Part shown: positions 1 through 13,665 of the stretch, in pieces
Position numbering within the stretch: the stretch's first letter is position 1
How the letters are laid out: each line of letters starts with the position of its first letter
From: Mugil cephalus
Taxonomy: Eukaryota; Chordata; Actinopteri; Mugiliformes; Mugilidae
Direction of reading: 5' to 3'
DNA: 64,000 nt
NCBI RefSeq assembly: GCF_022458985.1
Contig: NC_061773.1
Coordinates: forward strand, 22,602,001-22,666,000
Made by a program: the position numbers and the translations under genes
Notes under the pieces: model-generated
What the model was told of the DNA's origin: nothing
What the model saw: the letters and a program-made list of their open reading frames with translations, nothing else
Databases searched by the model: none

Positions 1-319
1 ACTGTGCTACCATCTTTTCTTCACTATGGTACTGAATACTCACAGTTTAAGACACCCAACAGCTAATATAAATAAATAAATACTACTGTGTGTGAGATGT
101 GGAGCACACAAAGACAGCCAGACTTCCGCTTGCCTTTGGCCTACTGGCTACAAATACATTATTTAATTTGTCAAGAGATTGAAGGAGCCTGTAAATTGTT
201 GTTCTCTGATGACACTACTCGTCCCGTTTTCATCAGCGTCCCCCCCCCCAAAAACAGAGCACACGATCAGGACGCACCAAGCGTATTGAGTCAATCAATT
301 TTGCTTGTGCGGCTACTCT

Positions 320-333
320 GTTGCCATGGCAAC
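320..333. promoter_or_regulatory. RFX X-box-like palindrome
   Basis: GTTGCCATGGCAAC is a perfect inverted repeat matching the RFX X-box (half-sites GTTGCC and GGCAAC, 2-base spacer). No adjacent gene is recognised, so a target cannot be named. Confidence 0.4.
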
Positions 334-576
334 ATCAATGTCGTCGCCTTCAAAAGGAAAAAAAAAATGCTGAAATGCATTAGGTATGTAACTTGAGAGC
401 AGTGTGAAGGACAACGTGGACTGCAACAGGATGTTCAGTGATGATGGATTTTTGTCTTACGTGAATCTTCACGAAAAAATATTTTTTATATACAATACAT
501 ACAGAAAGCAGTGGAGTACCTCAAACAGCATACATCTTGTTTTATTAAGAAGTCATCGTTGTCAGCCTCAAGTTTG

Positions 577-600
577 CACACACACACACACACACACACA
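577..600. repeat. (CA)12 microsatellite
   Basis: Uninterrupted CA dinucleotides, followed by TGCATACA. Confidence 0.9.
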
Positions 601-2342
601 TGCATACAGAGTCCTTAAGTCCAGAGGACAAGCTTGAGCTCCAGTGGACCAGCTCACCGTCAGCCTGCTAACAGATGGGTTTTTATTACGGCTTCATGTG
701 CCAATGTGCCAAGCTCACCCAATAAACCGGCATGTGCTCCGAACCTCCCCTCTGGCGAGTTCATGCACCTCATGAACAACAAGGGTTGTGGCGTAGCATG
801 CCAAGCTGTAAAATAATCACCTCAACAGCAGCGCAGAGAAGTGATCAGTGACTTTATGGTGATAATAAAATGCAGAGGAGGAAGGGGTTGTTTTGTTCCG
901 AGCCTGAAAGGTGATGGATTTGCATCTTCTGTGGGAAACTTTAGTTTCTGGACGTGCACCGCTACTCGTATAGTATTTCCAGTCCTTTCTGGAATATTAC
1001 ATAATACTGATTGCAAGGAGAAACATCGTTCCATATTTTGTTAGAATACTTTAAACAGTTGGTGAGTTTGTGTGTCTGCCTTCTGAATGTAAATGCGGAT
1101 GAAAAGCACTCGCTGTGGTCCTGGACACGGAGAAATGAAAGGTTACTTCATGAAGCTTGTCCTGCTGTCCTCCCACTCACTGTTACGTTCACCTTTACCT
1201 ACTCCGTTACCAACAAGCCAGTACTCCAGTACCAGCAGACCGTTCGTTAAGCCTGTCGAACACTGTGAAAGATTTATATTTACGCGATAATGACGACAGA
1301 GCGACATGCCGTAAAAATCATATCTTTATGAGGTGCATATTTAAATTTGAAGCATGTGTGTAATTCAGCTACTCTGTAAACTTGCTTTATGATATTGTAT
1401 AAATATAAAATTGTGTCAACACTGAGGAAAAAACACTCGCATGCAAGAAGCATGTGAGTGCACTTTTTCCATATTAATCAATTAGAATCAAAAATAAACA
1501 AATTATTTTCAGTATATCTTCAGCAAGAACGTGGCTATTGCTAAACCTTGCTAATTAACATCTGTTGTTGTCTGCTTAGTGATCGATGAGTCTTTACTCA
1601 AATAATATTGCGTTGATGTCGTTGTTGATGTTTGTGTGGCATTTCTCTGGTTCTCTGACTGCTCCTTTTCTGTGGGATGTGGTTCTGTTCTCCAGGATCA
1701 AAGCAGCAGACCGCTGAGAGCATTTACAGAAAAGCTTAAGCTCCATTCACACTGTGCATGAAATCAAACACATGCAGTATTACAGATACGCCTCGGGGAG
1801 ACATGAATTATTGTGAGATGGGAGGATCATAAAAGACCAAATGTGTGAACTTGGGCTAATAAACGGTAGAAGGTAGAAGAACAATTCAAGGACAAGGACG
1901 ATCTTGTTCATTGTTTACCTCCGCTGCGAGCGGTTGGCAAAGCCAATAAATCTGCCTGTAATTAAAGATTTGACACAACCTTCAAAGTTGCTGCTTACTA
2001 GATCGCACCGAATGCGCTTTAAATCTTAAAATAAAAACTTCAAAAACTTTTATGGGGCAATAAATAAATGGCGAATGAAATGAAATTACACAAAGTTTTG
2101 TGGGCCTGAGAGGGGGAAAACAAAGAGAGAAGAGTGATGATGAGATGCTGGTTTTAGGCGGTAGTCGCGGTGTCCGAGAATAATGAAAATAAATGGCGCA
2201 ATATGTTCTCAGCGGAACCACTGGGACCAGACAGGGGGAGAATGGCGAGCAGGAATCCAGGCACTAAAAACCTCTTTTCACCGCATGCATTGAAAACGTT
2301 TGGTGGAGATCTCAGTGGGACTATTATAACTGAGTAAAAACT

Positions 2343-2356
2343 GTAACCATGGCAAC
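2343..2356. promoter_or_regulatory. RFX X-box-like site
   Basis: GTAACCATGGCAAC fits the RFX pattern GTNRCC-N2-RGYAAC. It is the second such site in the first 2.4 kb. Confidence 0.35.
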
Positions 2357-2829
2357 GTGTAACTAATATATCAGGACCTGAATATATTAAAGACACTTTA
2401 TCTAGAAAGTGAACTTTGCAAAGGAGAGCATTTGAGGTCTGTAAAGAATATTTCTAACCTTGTATTTCTGACTGGCAACGAAACCCTTTGGCAACATGAT
2501 GATGGCGGGAGTGGAGATCTGAGGTTCTGTGGTTCTGTGCATTACCCCCCCCCAGTCCAAATTAGATAGAACGGAGTCTCTAGGGAAGTTTGTAGAGTCA
2601 CTTTGTGGCAATGCCTGATTTTTTTTCATCAGGATCCAACCAAATGCTTGGTTTGCCCGTCAGGTGACACAATATATATAAATAATATATTCTTTTCAAA
2701 TTGAGACTGGTGACACAAGAACAGTTAGCTCTCGCCTGGTTTTCATTTAAGTAATACTACACTCTGCTCTGCGCTACCTCCACCAGAAACATTTGATCAT
2801 ACACTATAATTATTTTTTTTTCCAACTCT

Positions 2830-3035
2830 GACCACCGCAGAGGACCACTTTACGGAGCGGTTGGCATGGAAACGGGTGGTTGCCATTATGTCACGTTTGC
2901 CGCAAATCCCATTCACTAACATGGAGGAGGAGGAGCTTATGGCCTATACTGCAGCCAGACACCAGGGGGAGCTCTACTTGCTTTGGCTTCACTTTTGACT
3001 AGTTGTTCCACTGTCCTTTTTTTATACTGTCTATG
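2830..3035. repeat. Probable dispersed teleost repeat
   Basis: The stretch with CATGGAGGAGGAGGAG, CTATACTGCAGCCAGACACC and TTTATACTGTCTATGG resembles a dispersed repeat I recognise from many fish genomes. The family is not identified and its ends are approximate. Confidence 0.4.
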
Positions 3036-5020
3036 GACTCGACCCACACTGTACACTTGCCCTTTCAACCTACTGCTGTTACTAATACATGATGTATTGC
3101 AGCTGTATATTCACGTTAATTAGCCCAGCCGTCTGTCAACTAATCAACATCCATAAGTCGCCTCCGTGGCCTGCACAAAAAAAGTTGACTAGGATTACTC
3201 ACCAGTTGAAATTTGACAGGACTAATCTGTTTTGTTTCATTTTACCGGACCGTACTAAACCAACTTGCTTGATGTGCATGCAGACCGTAGCTGTGCGTCG
3301 AAAGCACTATGCATGCTAGCAGTTTTAGTGCCAGGTACTTCAGAAGGGCTGCCTCGGACCATCCCTATCGTGAAAGTTTATTTTGGACTATTTGTGGTAT
3401 AGTTACATCAACCACACAACTATATAAAATTTCTGAGATACTCCATTTGAGTTTGAGCTCATGTAAAATCTATCGCTGTTTTCTGTCTGTGAAAATGTAA
3501 GTCTGTCAACATACCATTCATCCTAAATGTCGGAGATTATCTAAAATACGACTGACAGAATCAGAAATGGAATTTAGAATTTGCGTGCAAGTTGATATGG
3601 TAAAAGAAATTCTGATATTAATACTAGAACTGAGCTGCTTAAGATGTATCCATGCGCATGTGGACTGTGCAGAGCTCTACAGGGCGCCAAGAAGCATTAA
3701 ATTCTGCACGTTATAATCCCATCAAAATGCTACATAGCTCAGCAATATACCTCTCAGGTTCTTTCTGAAGCATAATCTCTCTTGCTTGAAAGATTTGCGC
3801 TTGCCTTCCCAGTCCTCCCCTGCTTAATTTATGCCATTTATGCCAAGTCGTGAGTTATGGACACCATCTCGCTGTGTTTACATTGGGAAAGTGTTATAAG
3901 CATCCATAAAAATGCCAGCGCCGTGACAACACCATTAGTACAGATGAGGAGAGTTGAAAGGTAAAACAGAGGCGATCATTTCTTGAATGCCTGCCGCTCT
4001 GCCGACACTCTGATTAGCCTTTGCCTTCAGGTATGTAATGACCTGCCACTGCTGCTGATCCATTGCACAGCAGAGGCAGGGCCCACCCTCCTCTCCTCCT
4101 CATCCTCCATTACCCCGGGAAGGCTTGTTTAGATTAAACATGGCCCTTTCAGGTTCAACAGAAACGATACGGGCACTGGCGAGTCACAGATATATGCGTT
4201 CACTTGCACGTGGAAATGTGTGCGCACAGCTTTCACACCGAGGACTGACTCTGATGTATTTACGTCAACAGTGGTTTGACGGTTACATGTCGTAGCCAAC
4301 GCAAATAGACAAAGCATTCAACTATTGCATGTGGCAGTATACAGTATTCTTTTTGAATGCAGGTATCTTTAATGGAATTGAGACTTATTTTCCTGTTAGT
4401 TTTGTGTATGTTTCTTGCTTGTCATGCCTGGCAACATGACATTACATCACTACATAATTGTCGTACACAATTATAAAACACACAATTCTCTGAACCTGAA
4501 TTTACTGCCCACTTTATTACAAATGCGTTCTCTATATTGTTTTGCACTCGCACGAATAAAATCGTGCCAGCGAAAAAGGTTTCAATTCAAAATCAGTCAA
4601 GTGGTTTCCGTCTCAGACGCACAGAACTTCTGTTGAACATAATTAAAAACACAAACAAAAAGCCACAAGACAACCGTGTCACTGCGCGCCGTCGAGCCTA
4701 AAAAATTAAACGCAAACAAACAGCGAACAGACAATTCGGTGATATACTTGACAGATATTTGGTAAAATATAGTGCGTATGTTGTTCTGCCAAGTTTAAAG
4801 GGTATTTGTATCTTGAGCTAACAGCCCGTACTGTGCACCCAAAGCGGAGGTAGTCAGGAAAAAAGAAGAAAAGTTGGTCTGCTACAAGTTGTAATAAAAA
4901 ATCATTTTAAGTGGTTTCCTCCAGAGAACTGCAGATAGTGAGGAGAGGGGTCAGAGGAGGAGATGGAGAGCATGGTAACTGATTTAGAAATAATCCTGCA
5001 GAATAGAGATTGATGAGGCG

Positions 5021-5092
5021 CTGAAGAGAGAGAGAGAGAAAGAAAGGGGGGGTGTAGGGAGGAGAGGAGGTTGAGAAAAAAAAAGCAGATGT
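5021..5092. repeat. Polypurine tract (GA, G and A runs)
   Basis: Nearly all purine on the plus strand: a GA run, then G7, GGGAGGAGAGGAGG and A9. Such tracts can form triplex DNA and are low-complexity sequence. Confidence 0.75.
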
Positions 5093-5324
5093 AGAGACAG
5101 TGGTAACAAATGGCGCGGCAGTGCAAACACTGGCCAACGCACAAAACAGAGGGAATTGATCAAATAGTGGGGCGCACTGAGGGATGTTTTCCTTTGAACT
5201 GTGTATAAGCTGCAGAACATCTCTCAACCCTTACACGCTGGGATGCAGAGAGCACGTCAGTGGGTGCATTTACATTCATTTGTACGTGACATATCCTAGA
5301 ACCCGAGAGATACAGTGTAACCAC

Positions 5325-5508
5325 CATACACCGATCAGCCATAACATTAAAACCACTGACAGCAGAAGGGAATAACTTTGACCGTCTTGTGGCAACTTTT
5401 GGATCTGGCATTCGTGTGGATGTTACTTAGACATGCAGCACCCACTGAGACCGGACGAGGCGCCCCCACCCCATAGCAATGACACTCCTTGATGGCATAA
5501 AGCAGCCT

Positions 5509-5556
<48 letters not shown>

Positions 5557-5735
5557 AAACGCTTTAGTACCGACTCAAAAAACATGAGAAATGGCACAAG
5601 GTTTTTGTCCTGGCCTCCACATTTCCTAGATTCCAAACTGATCAAGTGTCTGCGAGATGCATCTGCAATAAGTCTGATCCACACAGCGCCCCCCTCTCCC
5701 CTCAACCCCAGAGGTCCCCACTAATGACATTCCAG
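5325..5735 (+). mobile_element. Internally deleted Tc1/mariner element
   Basis: The left end carries GATCAGCCATAACATTAAAA, the terminal sequence of a widespread vertebrate Tc1/mariner family. It jumps straight to late transposase sequence (GGCATTCGTGTGGATGTTAC). A (CA)21 run occupies 5511-5552 where the family has CACTGC-type sequence. The right part matches the DNA that encodes the catalytic-end region (CCAAACTGATCAAGTGTCTG). The right terminal repeat is not visible. No open transposase frame remains. Confidence 0.75.
5511..5552. repeat. (CA)21 microsatellite inside Tc1 remnant
   Basis: Uninterrupted CA repeat followed by A8. It appears to have expanded from a CACA seed in the surrounding transposon, since related copies have only CACAGTCACAGG there. 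Confidence 0.9.
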
Positions 5736-7799
5736 CTCCGCATTTCAAGTGAAAAACCAAATATAGATCATTTTTGATTCATCACATCCATCTGTTTTCA
5801 AAGGTTAATTGTAAAATCTCCGGTCAGTTATCCTGGAATTGAAGTTTAATTACACCTCACATTCCCTTCCTCCTCCAATTTAATCACTAATTTTGAATAA
5901 TACTTTTAGTTTTTCGTTTTTTTATTGAATAGTTTTTCGTCTTTTGCTTTTCCTTGACTTAATAACGGCTGAAACTTTATATACTTCTCATGATTCCCTT
6001 GGATAACCTTATATGAAAAAAAAAAAAAAAAAAAAAAGCTCTTTTGTGAAAGTGTGAGCACGAGCAAATACAGCTCTCTGAGACAAAGCCCAGATCCGCT
6101 CTGGGAATATGAGCAGAGTATAATGTTTTCATAAGTCCCGGGGGGGAGGGAGGGGCGAGTCTGCAGTGAGGTCAGGTAGGGTTGAGCTTCACCAGCCCGC
6201 AGCCACTGGGACACATCCCAGGTTGAAAAGCATAAAGTGGAACAAGTCTCCTTGGATTATGTGTACAGTAAAAAGAGCGACTACAGCGTGAGCATTTCTG
6301 CCACGAGAGAAGAAATTTGAGACATTTTATCGAGGTATCATAACTTCTAGAGAAGACTCTAGAGGAGGCAGCTTTCTGGTATTTTTTTTTTTTTTATGTC
6401 TCATCTGATGAATTAGCCCTCGCTGTGTGGAGCCGCCTGTACGTCGTTTAGCTTTATGCCTAGAAATGACAATAGCTCCTTCACAGAGTCCTTTATAGTG
6501 TTTTGTAGTTGAGTTGATACCATTTTGTCAACCCCGGGAGCCGAGATGTAACAGACGAGACAGTAGAAGAGACACGAGGCTTACAGGGAAAGACACATCA
6601 TCCCCTTGGAGGACACCGAGCATCTGTTTGTGATCCCATTACAAAACCGATTTGCATTTTTTTTTTCTCCCCCCCTTTCACACATCAAAGAAACAACATC
6701 TTAGAGAAAATAAGCACCGTATAAAATGGAGTTTTCATGTGGGAAAAAATGATGCAACTGCTACCCTACGGTGTGCTTCAGATGATCATCTGAATGAGCG
6801 TGCACTGTTTTTTCTTATTTTCCAGATGTAGCTTCCTTCTACCAGCAATTACGCTATAAATTCTTAAAACCTGTTCTTGTATAAAATTGACGTTGTCCTA
6901 CTATGTAACATACAAGATGCAAAATAAAAAATAATAATTGTGTTATTTAATTAGTTTGCAGTTTGAGTTCGGTGTTGAACGGCTGCCGGACACCATAGAT
7001 TCTCACGTTCCGTTCGGTTCCTGGAGAGTAGCCGGAGCATGATTAAAATGGAGAGTTTGTCGGTCCGTGACACAGAATACGATTCCGAGATGTTTCAAAA
7101 ACCCTAATCACCCAGTTGCTATGAGAAGCACATTCCTGCACAGTCGCCACCATGAACAACACAGATTAGGGGCTGAGGATCACAGTGTGATGCCTCAATT
7201 GGAATACAGTGCGTCTGTCTGCATACCAAGCAGCTAATTCTGTGGGCCGCACTCCAGTGAATTCTCCCACATAAAGGCTTCAATCACAGCCTCGGCTATT
7301 GTCACTGCAGCAGCTGCTTGTGTCAGGGAGTGATCGTCAACAAGAGAAATCAACTGGAAGTGACTATTCCTTTCAGGGACTAATCTGTGAGCGGCATTAC
7401 ACTTCAGTCACATCAATGCTGGGCCACGGCAGTGAAAAATCTGTTATTATGGGGAGCACTATCATATTATGTATTAATACGTCTCGTCAAAAACATTGCC
7501 ATCAGCGGCTCCTGACTTTTAATTATCCGGCGGTGCCGTCTCGCCTGTAATCAGGTTCACCCATCAGGATCCTTGTTTTTGTCACTTTGTGATTACAGTT
7601 GTTCGTAAGGTCAGGACAATCAGGGGCAAGGGCGCCGCTTTGTTAAAAAAAATCGGCGGAAACTGTTTTCAACATATGAAATTTCAGGCGATGAAGAATT
7701 GCCGTGAAGTCAGAGTAGGTAATTACGAATGCAGAACAGAGCAGAGCTTCGGCTACGACAGAGGCGGCCGTGCAATCACGCTCAGTCACCATGTCGACT
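5736..7799. other. Intergenic, complex non-coding DNA
   Basis: No coding exons recognised. An A21 run lies at about 6017-6037. About 6960-7560 is unique-looking, evenly composed sequence including TTTTAATTATCCGGCGGTGC, a reasonable candidate for conserved regulatory DNA. Confidence 0.5.
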
Positions 7800-8647
7800 C
7801 CGTGTAACACTCTTCAATATAATGGAGCATCTTGTTGGAGCAGTAACATCACTGTGGTAGGAAGCACCAGTTCACATCAACCCAGCTTATTGTCAACAAC
7901 TTCCAACACCACTGGTTTAAAACATTACACACTAGAATCAAGAGTTACCTCACTGGACAAGCTGAAGAGCAGCTTCAGCAACAGACTCATTCAACCATCG
8001 TTCCTTCCAACTGCAATAAGACTCTACAACTCATCCACCTCTGTCAGATCCACCATTACAGAACTAAACCTGCACTGAATCTAACTGTCACCCTTTACTA
8101 CATGTCACTCTTGCACTTCAGGTATATCTTACATAATCAAGTACTTATATGCATATATTATACCTATACGATATATATTATATCCCCTTCTGTGTGTGTA
8201 TATATAAATATATGTACATGCATTAATACATGTTTACATATTATATATTGCAATCATGTATGGCCACCTTGCACATGACACATTTGTATATATTTGTGTA
8301 TATTATTATCATTATTATTATACTATGTTCATTACATACTGATGCTGCTGCCATTATTAGTACATACTTTTATTACCATCATATACTATACTGCTATTAT
8401 ATATTATATTACATACTATACTACTACTATGTGCTGTTTATTTACAATAACACTACCATCATATGATCAGGACTACTGCCACTGCACCTTTTCCACCTAT
8501 GTATCTTGTGTTTTTTAAGTGTCCTTGTCCTATTCTGTGTTTTTACCTTTATTTTTATACCTCAGTATTTTATTGTATTGTATTTTATTGTACCCAAATA
8601 CCGGACTGCTGTGACAACCTAATTTCCCTTCAGGGATGAATAAAGTA

Positions 8648-8744
<97 letters not shown>
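7800..8744 (+). mobile_element. 3' end of a LINE with ATCT tail
   Basis: The frame ending at 8078 gives RLIQPSFLPTAIRLYNSS, which resembles the extreme C-terminus of teleost LINE reverse transcriptases (typically SFIPTAIRLLN). An AT-rich 3' UTR follows, with the tail AATTTCCCTTCAGGGATGAA and TAAAGTAATC, then a long ATCT array. This is the usual 5'-truncated LINE structure. The clade is not determined and the left boundary is approximate. Confidence 0.65.
8648..8744. repeat. (ATCT)24 microsatellite
   Basis: About 97 bases of uninterrupted ATCT repeat forming the 3' tail of the LINE fragment. Probably length polymorphic. Confidence 0.95.
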
Positions 8745-11700
8745 GTTCATGGTAATAAATTAACTTGCATAACTTTGGATTAAAATGCCTTGTTGCTTTT
8801 TTTAATGTTAGAGAAACAAAGTTATCGAGAGTTAAATTAATCTGGTTTAACCAAATGAGTCGTGACTTATCCTGAGCATGAGGTTAAACTATTAACATGA
8901 GACTGCTTTATTTCCTTTTCCAGCTCTCTGGAATACAACCATGCATTTTTTTTTTTGACTAATGCATCTTTAAATAATATTTCCAACATTTACATTGTTT
9001 TCTATGTTTTTGTCTTACAGCACTACTCAAAGTATATGTTAGTTAATGTTTCTTGTATTGGTGCAAGATAGAGGGAAGAATATGAAGAAAAAAAAAAAAG
9101 TGTCCAAAAAGTATAGTATACTTTTTGACAAATTTCATCTGGATTTAATCCACACACGTCACACTTAGGGCAGTTGCTGCTGATTCACTCCACCATACTT
9201 TTCTTCCTGTGGTCTCGCTTCTCATGCCGACAGCACAACCATTATCCTTGTTAAAGTAAAATTAGAAGTTGCTAAAAAGAGAAATCTGAATACGGCGTGT
9301 CTGGTAATAATTGATATCTGTGAGCAGGTTTGCTATAGTCTCTATAAATGAAAAAAAAAAAAATCATCAACATATGCTGGCCCACTTAATGCTCTTCAAA
9401 CATTTGCTGAGAATATATTTATTGCCCAGACCTGAATATAATTTAATCACACGGGCTAAGCACATATAAAAGCGAGTGTTATTTATATGCACATCCACAA
9501 CACGAGTTACCCAGCGTGCACCCAGCACAGCTGAAAATCTCTCACACACCGTCAGCAATCCATCAGCAGTCCTCTGATCTGCTCATTTGAGATAAAAGGA
9601 GTCAGGCCAGCACTCCAGGGCACTGAGGAGCTAACACCCTCCACCTCTCAATTCCCCAGCATGTGATTCTTATTGGTGCACGAGGAAATACAGCAGCAAA
9701 GAGCCAAATGTATTAATGCAGACCCAAGTGAACACATCGTAAATGTGTGTGGCTCTTTTTGATTAATGCAAAGCTTGTATGTATGAAACTTACCAGATTA
9801 TATGTTTTATAATTGTAATAATTATAAGGGAAGACCATCAAAAGAAATTTTAATCACTATTTTATTGAGAATAAATTAGTTCAAGATAAGATAATTTAAT
9901 TAATCCCACGGTGAGACAAATTAAAGTAATTAAATTAAAAATAAATAACCTATATGAAGAGTAATATTACAATATAAGTTGTGTACGTGATTAGCCTGAT
10001 TTCTTTTTGACGGACTTTCTGAATGCCCTCGAAACTTGGTCCAATAATTTGATAAAAGTGTCAGTTCCTAATGGTACGTCTTCAGTTTTAACTTGTAAAG
10101 CAGAGAAATCCAAAGCACTGTTTCTCCTTCTACACTATATATTACAGAAACCTAGCTGTGTGGTGCCTTTGGTGTGAATCTGTATCTAATCTAAAGTCTT
10201 GCAGCAAGACTACGACCCCAGTCCCAAGTTGTTGCACAAAAGAATGGTCAGGGTGGAACGGTGAAAAGATGGATCCATTGCAAAACCACATCTAGTTGTA
10301 GAAAGACTGTAGTACATGTCCTAGGCCTATGCGTGGCGCTACAAAATAAAAAAAGAAGAAGAAGAAGAAGAGGTGGAGCATGCGCATCAATCCCACACAA
10401 TCCTTTTCAGCTCATCATAGTGGTGAAGTAACATTTTACCCTGGCCACCCAACAAGGGTCAATATCTGATGCAGCACCGTTTCAAGCCTTTAGTCCACCA
10501 TTGATGTTTTTGTTGTTGTTGTGAGAAGTCGCAGGCTAGAGGGTCGAGGGGCGAGGTGATGACATCATCGTGTTTGTTCACACGTTTGATAGATCCAGAT
10601 CGTCGTGGATGGCCGGCAAGAAACGTGCATGCTTATGCGGTTTCATTCAAAAATTGGATTTGTGTAAACGTGACCATAATCTTGAACTGAGGCCACGTCC
10701 ACATGTACCAAAACAATCTTTTTTTACCATATTTCCTTGGCGTTGTTTTGAGAATTTCTCTGTAATGATGAATCCATTGCGAAATCACATCTACTTGTAG
10801 AAAGGCTGGAAAGCCAAGAAAAGAAGAAGGTGGACAATGCGCACCAACCCATATAGTAACAATATATATTACCCTAGCCACCCAACGAAGGGACAATATC
10901 TGCGGCATCGTTACAAGCCTGTAGTCAAAGGGTGAGCCAATGACATCATCGTGTTTGTATCAGGTGTCCACATGAATAAAAAAAAGAAACCACACAGGCT
11001 CTGAATTTGTTTTTTTGACCCTGGGATTCAAAAAGGTGCCGTTCCAGTCATTGAAAAATTCAGATCCGTCTTAAGGTTCGGCTTAAAAGTTTCTGCGGAC
11101 GTGGAAGGACGTTAAGTATGCAGTACATGTGAGGAAACCAGTCAATATCTCAGAACTGAAGCGGTCCTACTGAGTCAGGATGCTGCGGATGACTGATCAG
11201 CAGTTACCGGAAATGTTTAGTTGCTGTTATCGCACAAGATACTGAAAACAGTGTCAACAGTCTCTGCTTTTTAGATGTCTGCATTTTCAGATTAACTTTT
11301 TCCTGCCTCATCTAATTACAACTAACTAGCAACCCAGTTAACTCCTCAGTGAATATTCAACACCAGATCTCATTCAGCTCCGTTCTTGTTTACCTGGATT
11401 TCAACCGTCAAATGAAGCAGCCTCTGTAAGATGTGATAAACCTCATACATTTTAACAAGTCCACTCAGACACCTGCTCTCCCCAGTGAACCCGTTCACAG
11501 ATCCATCGTCTTGTGCAGCCCCATCAAGCGGCGAACAGCAAAATACAGCGGGGTTAATCAGTGTCACTAATGGAAGCTGAGCTGCCCGGAGAAATGGCCA
11601 TTACAAGTAGAAGAAAGGATCATGGGATCATAGGATTGTACAGTCAGGAGGAATTTAAATCAGCTTTCATGGGTGAAGAAAATGAGTAAGAAATGGGATA

Positions 11701-12869
11701 ATGCATTTAAAAAAAATTGAACTTTCAATGGCGAGACTGATCTTGGAGAGACAGTTACATATTTAGCCAATGTGGAATAATGTGACTAGCTGTATATTCA
11801 TTCATTCATTCATTTTCTGCAACCGCTTGTCCTCTGGAGACTGTATATTTAAGTACTATTTAAGCACAGCATAACAATAATTTCGTCACAAAGCTAAAGT
11901 AATTATCATTTATAATATTTATTCCTAACACCAATCAACAAGTTGTGTCCAGTTTCTCAAAAGTTGTGGCTTTTTAGGTATACCCTCTAAAGCTGATGCT
12001 GAGATAACTTTGGCTTCAGCTCAAATTCCTTTTCATTGGCTTTGATATAAAAGCTTCAAAATCACAGCTGCAAGCTAATGATGATTCATGACATCACGTT
12101 TGCATTCAAATTTAAGCCTGTCAGGAAGGATGGATAAACCGATTTTTTTTTTTTTTTAAGCTAAGTTTTGAAAATAAACATCCTTTAACTTCAAGCTCTG
12201 TGTCAGTTATCTCAATTTAGATTGTTAGCTCCAAGGGACAGAGCTATTTTTTGGATACAGAGGAAGCTCTCTGACTGTCTCCCACTAAGCAGCAGAGGGT
12301 GGAACGAGTAAGTAGGTGGTCCACTGCATGCAGCTGGTGTGCAGAGAGAGCAGCATTAATCTAAATCAGTCAGGGCCAAATGAACTTTACCTCGGCTTGC
12401 TGGGATAATTGGGTTAGACAGCAGACAGTGATTTAGAACAAAAACTTTACCTTTATTGGGTTTTTGACCTTTCATTGAACACAAATATAACCCTTAATAT
12501 TACCCCCACCTAGAGAGAAATGTCATTAGTATTTGGCGTCGTGTACAGTATATTTCATAGTCACTCATCTCCAACCTAATTTGAGCCTCTTGTGTTCGAC
12601 CCGATTGAGTGGACGGCTCAATTAGGATTCTTCCAACCCGACAGATGCACCTCCACTCGCCTGTAGTATTGGCAGGAGGGCTGGCTAATTAAAATGAATT
12701 GACTCATGGAAAATGCGGCAGCCAGAAAGAGCGATAAATTAGCGAGATGAGGAGATCGATCTAATGACGGGACGGATCACATCATTTGTCAGTGCATGTC
12801 AGCAAGGTGTTGTCGCCAATAATCGCATGCCAACAAATCAAGTCGCAGTCTGTGCTTAACGCTTATATG
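8745..12869. other. Intergenic apart from the duplicated repeat
   Basis: AT-rich DNA without a recognisable exon, apart from the duplicated repeat at 10.27-10.96 kb. 12570-12870 looks like unique, non-repetitive sequence directly left of a Tc1 relic. Confidence 0.5.
10270..10957. repeat. Diverged tandem duplication (two units)
   Basis: Three blocks recur in the same order. They are ATCCATTGC..CACATCTA.TTGTAGAAAG.CTG (10270-10309 and 10767-10807), CCACCCAAC.A.GG.CAATATCTG..GC (10445-10495 and 10878-10926), and ATGACATCATCGTGTTTGT (10558-10576 and 10939-10957). The second unit is shorter through deletions. It may be two copies of one non-autonomous transposon. Confidence 0.7.
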
Positions 12870-13665
12870 CAACTGCTCATTAATGCAAATGTTTAATCAG
12901 TCGATCACGTGGCAGCAACTCATTTGAAAGTTTAGGTGTGTAGACATCAAGAGAATCTGCTGAAACTCAGCATCAGAATGGGGAAGAATGGTGATTTAGA
13001 TGGTTGCTGCTGCCAGACGGGCTAGTTCAGAGTGCTGCTGATCTGCTGGGATTTTTCACACTCAACCATCTCAAGGGTTTACAGAGAATGGTCTGTATAA
13101 GAGAAACTATGCAGTGAGCTACAGTCCTCTTGGGGTTACAGCCTTATTGATACCAGAGATCGAGAGTTCGAGCTGATTAAAAGGCAACAGTCACTAAAAC
13201 AACCTCTTCTTAAATCTGAGGTCACCGAAAAGCATCTCTGAACACAGCACGTGGACAACAGTAGATTGCAAAAGTGTTGCCTGCTCTGATGGGTCTCAAT
13301 TTTGCCCGCAACATTTAGAGTGAAGGGTGCAAATTTGCCATAAAATTGCATGAAACCACAGGTCCATCAACGGTTCAGGCTGGGGTGATGGTGTAACTTT
13401 AGGCTCCTTAGTACCAATCAATTACCTTTTTAATGCCTTTAATGTGTGTTGTTGCTGATCAGATCCATCGTTTTATGACTGCAGTGTACCCATCTCCTGA
13501 GGTCTACATCTAGCAGGATCTCACAAAACCGAAATCTTCTCAAACTGATCATGACTTAAATGACCTCCGCAGTCACCAGATACCAATCCAAGAGAGCGCC
13601 ATCAGGTTGTGTCATGTATAAATAAGGGAGTTCTGAAGACAAAGAGGGGTTAGTAACGTAGTGCT
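12870..13665 (+). mobile_element. Old Tc1/mariner transposon relic
   Basis: The sequence follows a teleost Tc1/mariner family: CAGCATCAGAATGGGGAAGA near the 5' end, GTTTACAGAGAATGGTC, CATCAACGGTTCAGGCTGG, GCAGTCACCAGATACCAATC and a 3' part GGAGTTCTGAAGACAAAGA. It is heavily mutated, has internal gaps and no open transposase. The copy at 24.6 kb is the same family and better preserved. Confidence 0.75.

Larger units (their letters stand above)
1..5324. other. Intergenic, no gene seen
   Basis: Apart from the CA repeat, two X-box-like sites, the dispersed repeat at 2.8-3.0 kb and a polypurine tract, only short frames with frequent stops are present. The complex stretch about 3930-4100 lacks obvious repeats and could be conserved non-coding DNA, but this cannot be judged without comparison. 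Confidence 0.6.

Noticed and set aside
8230..8518. Hydrophobic frames rich in Ile/Tyr/Leu
   Set aside because: They come from TAT/TTA-rich 3' untranslated sequence of the LINE fragment, not a membrane protein.
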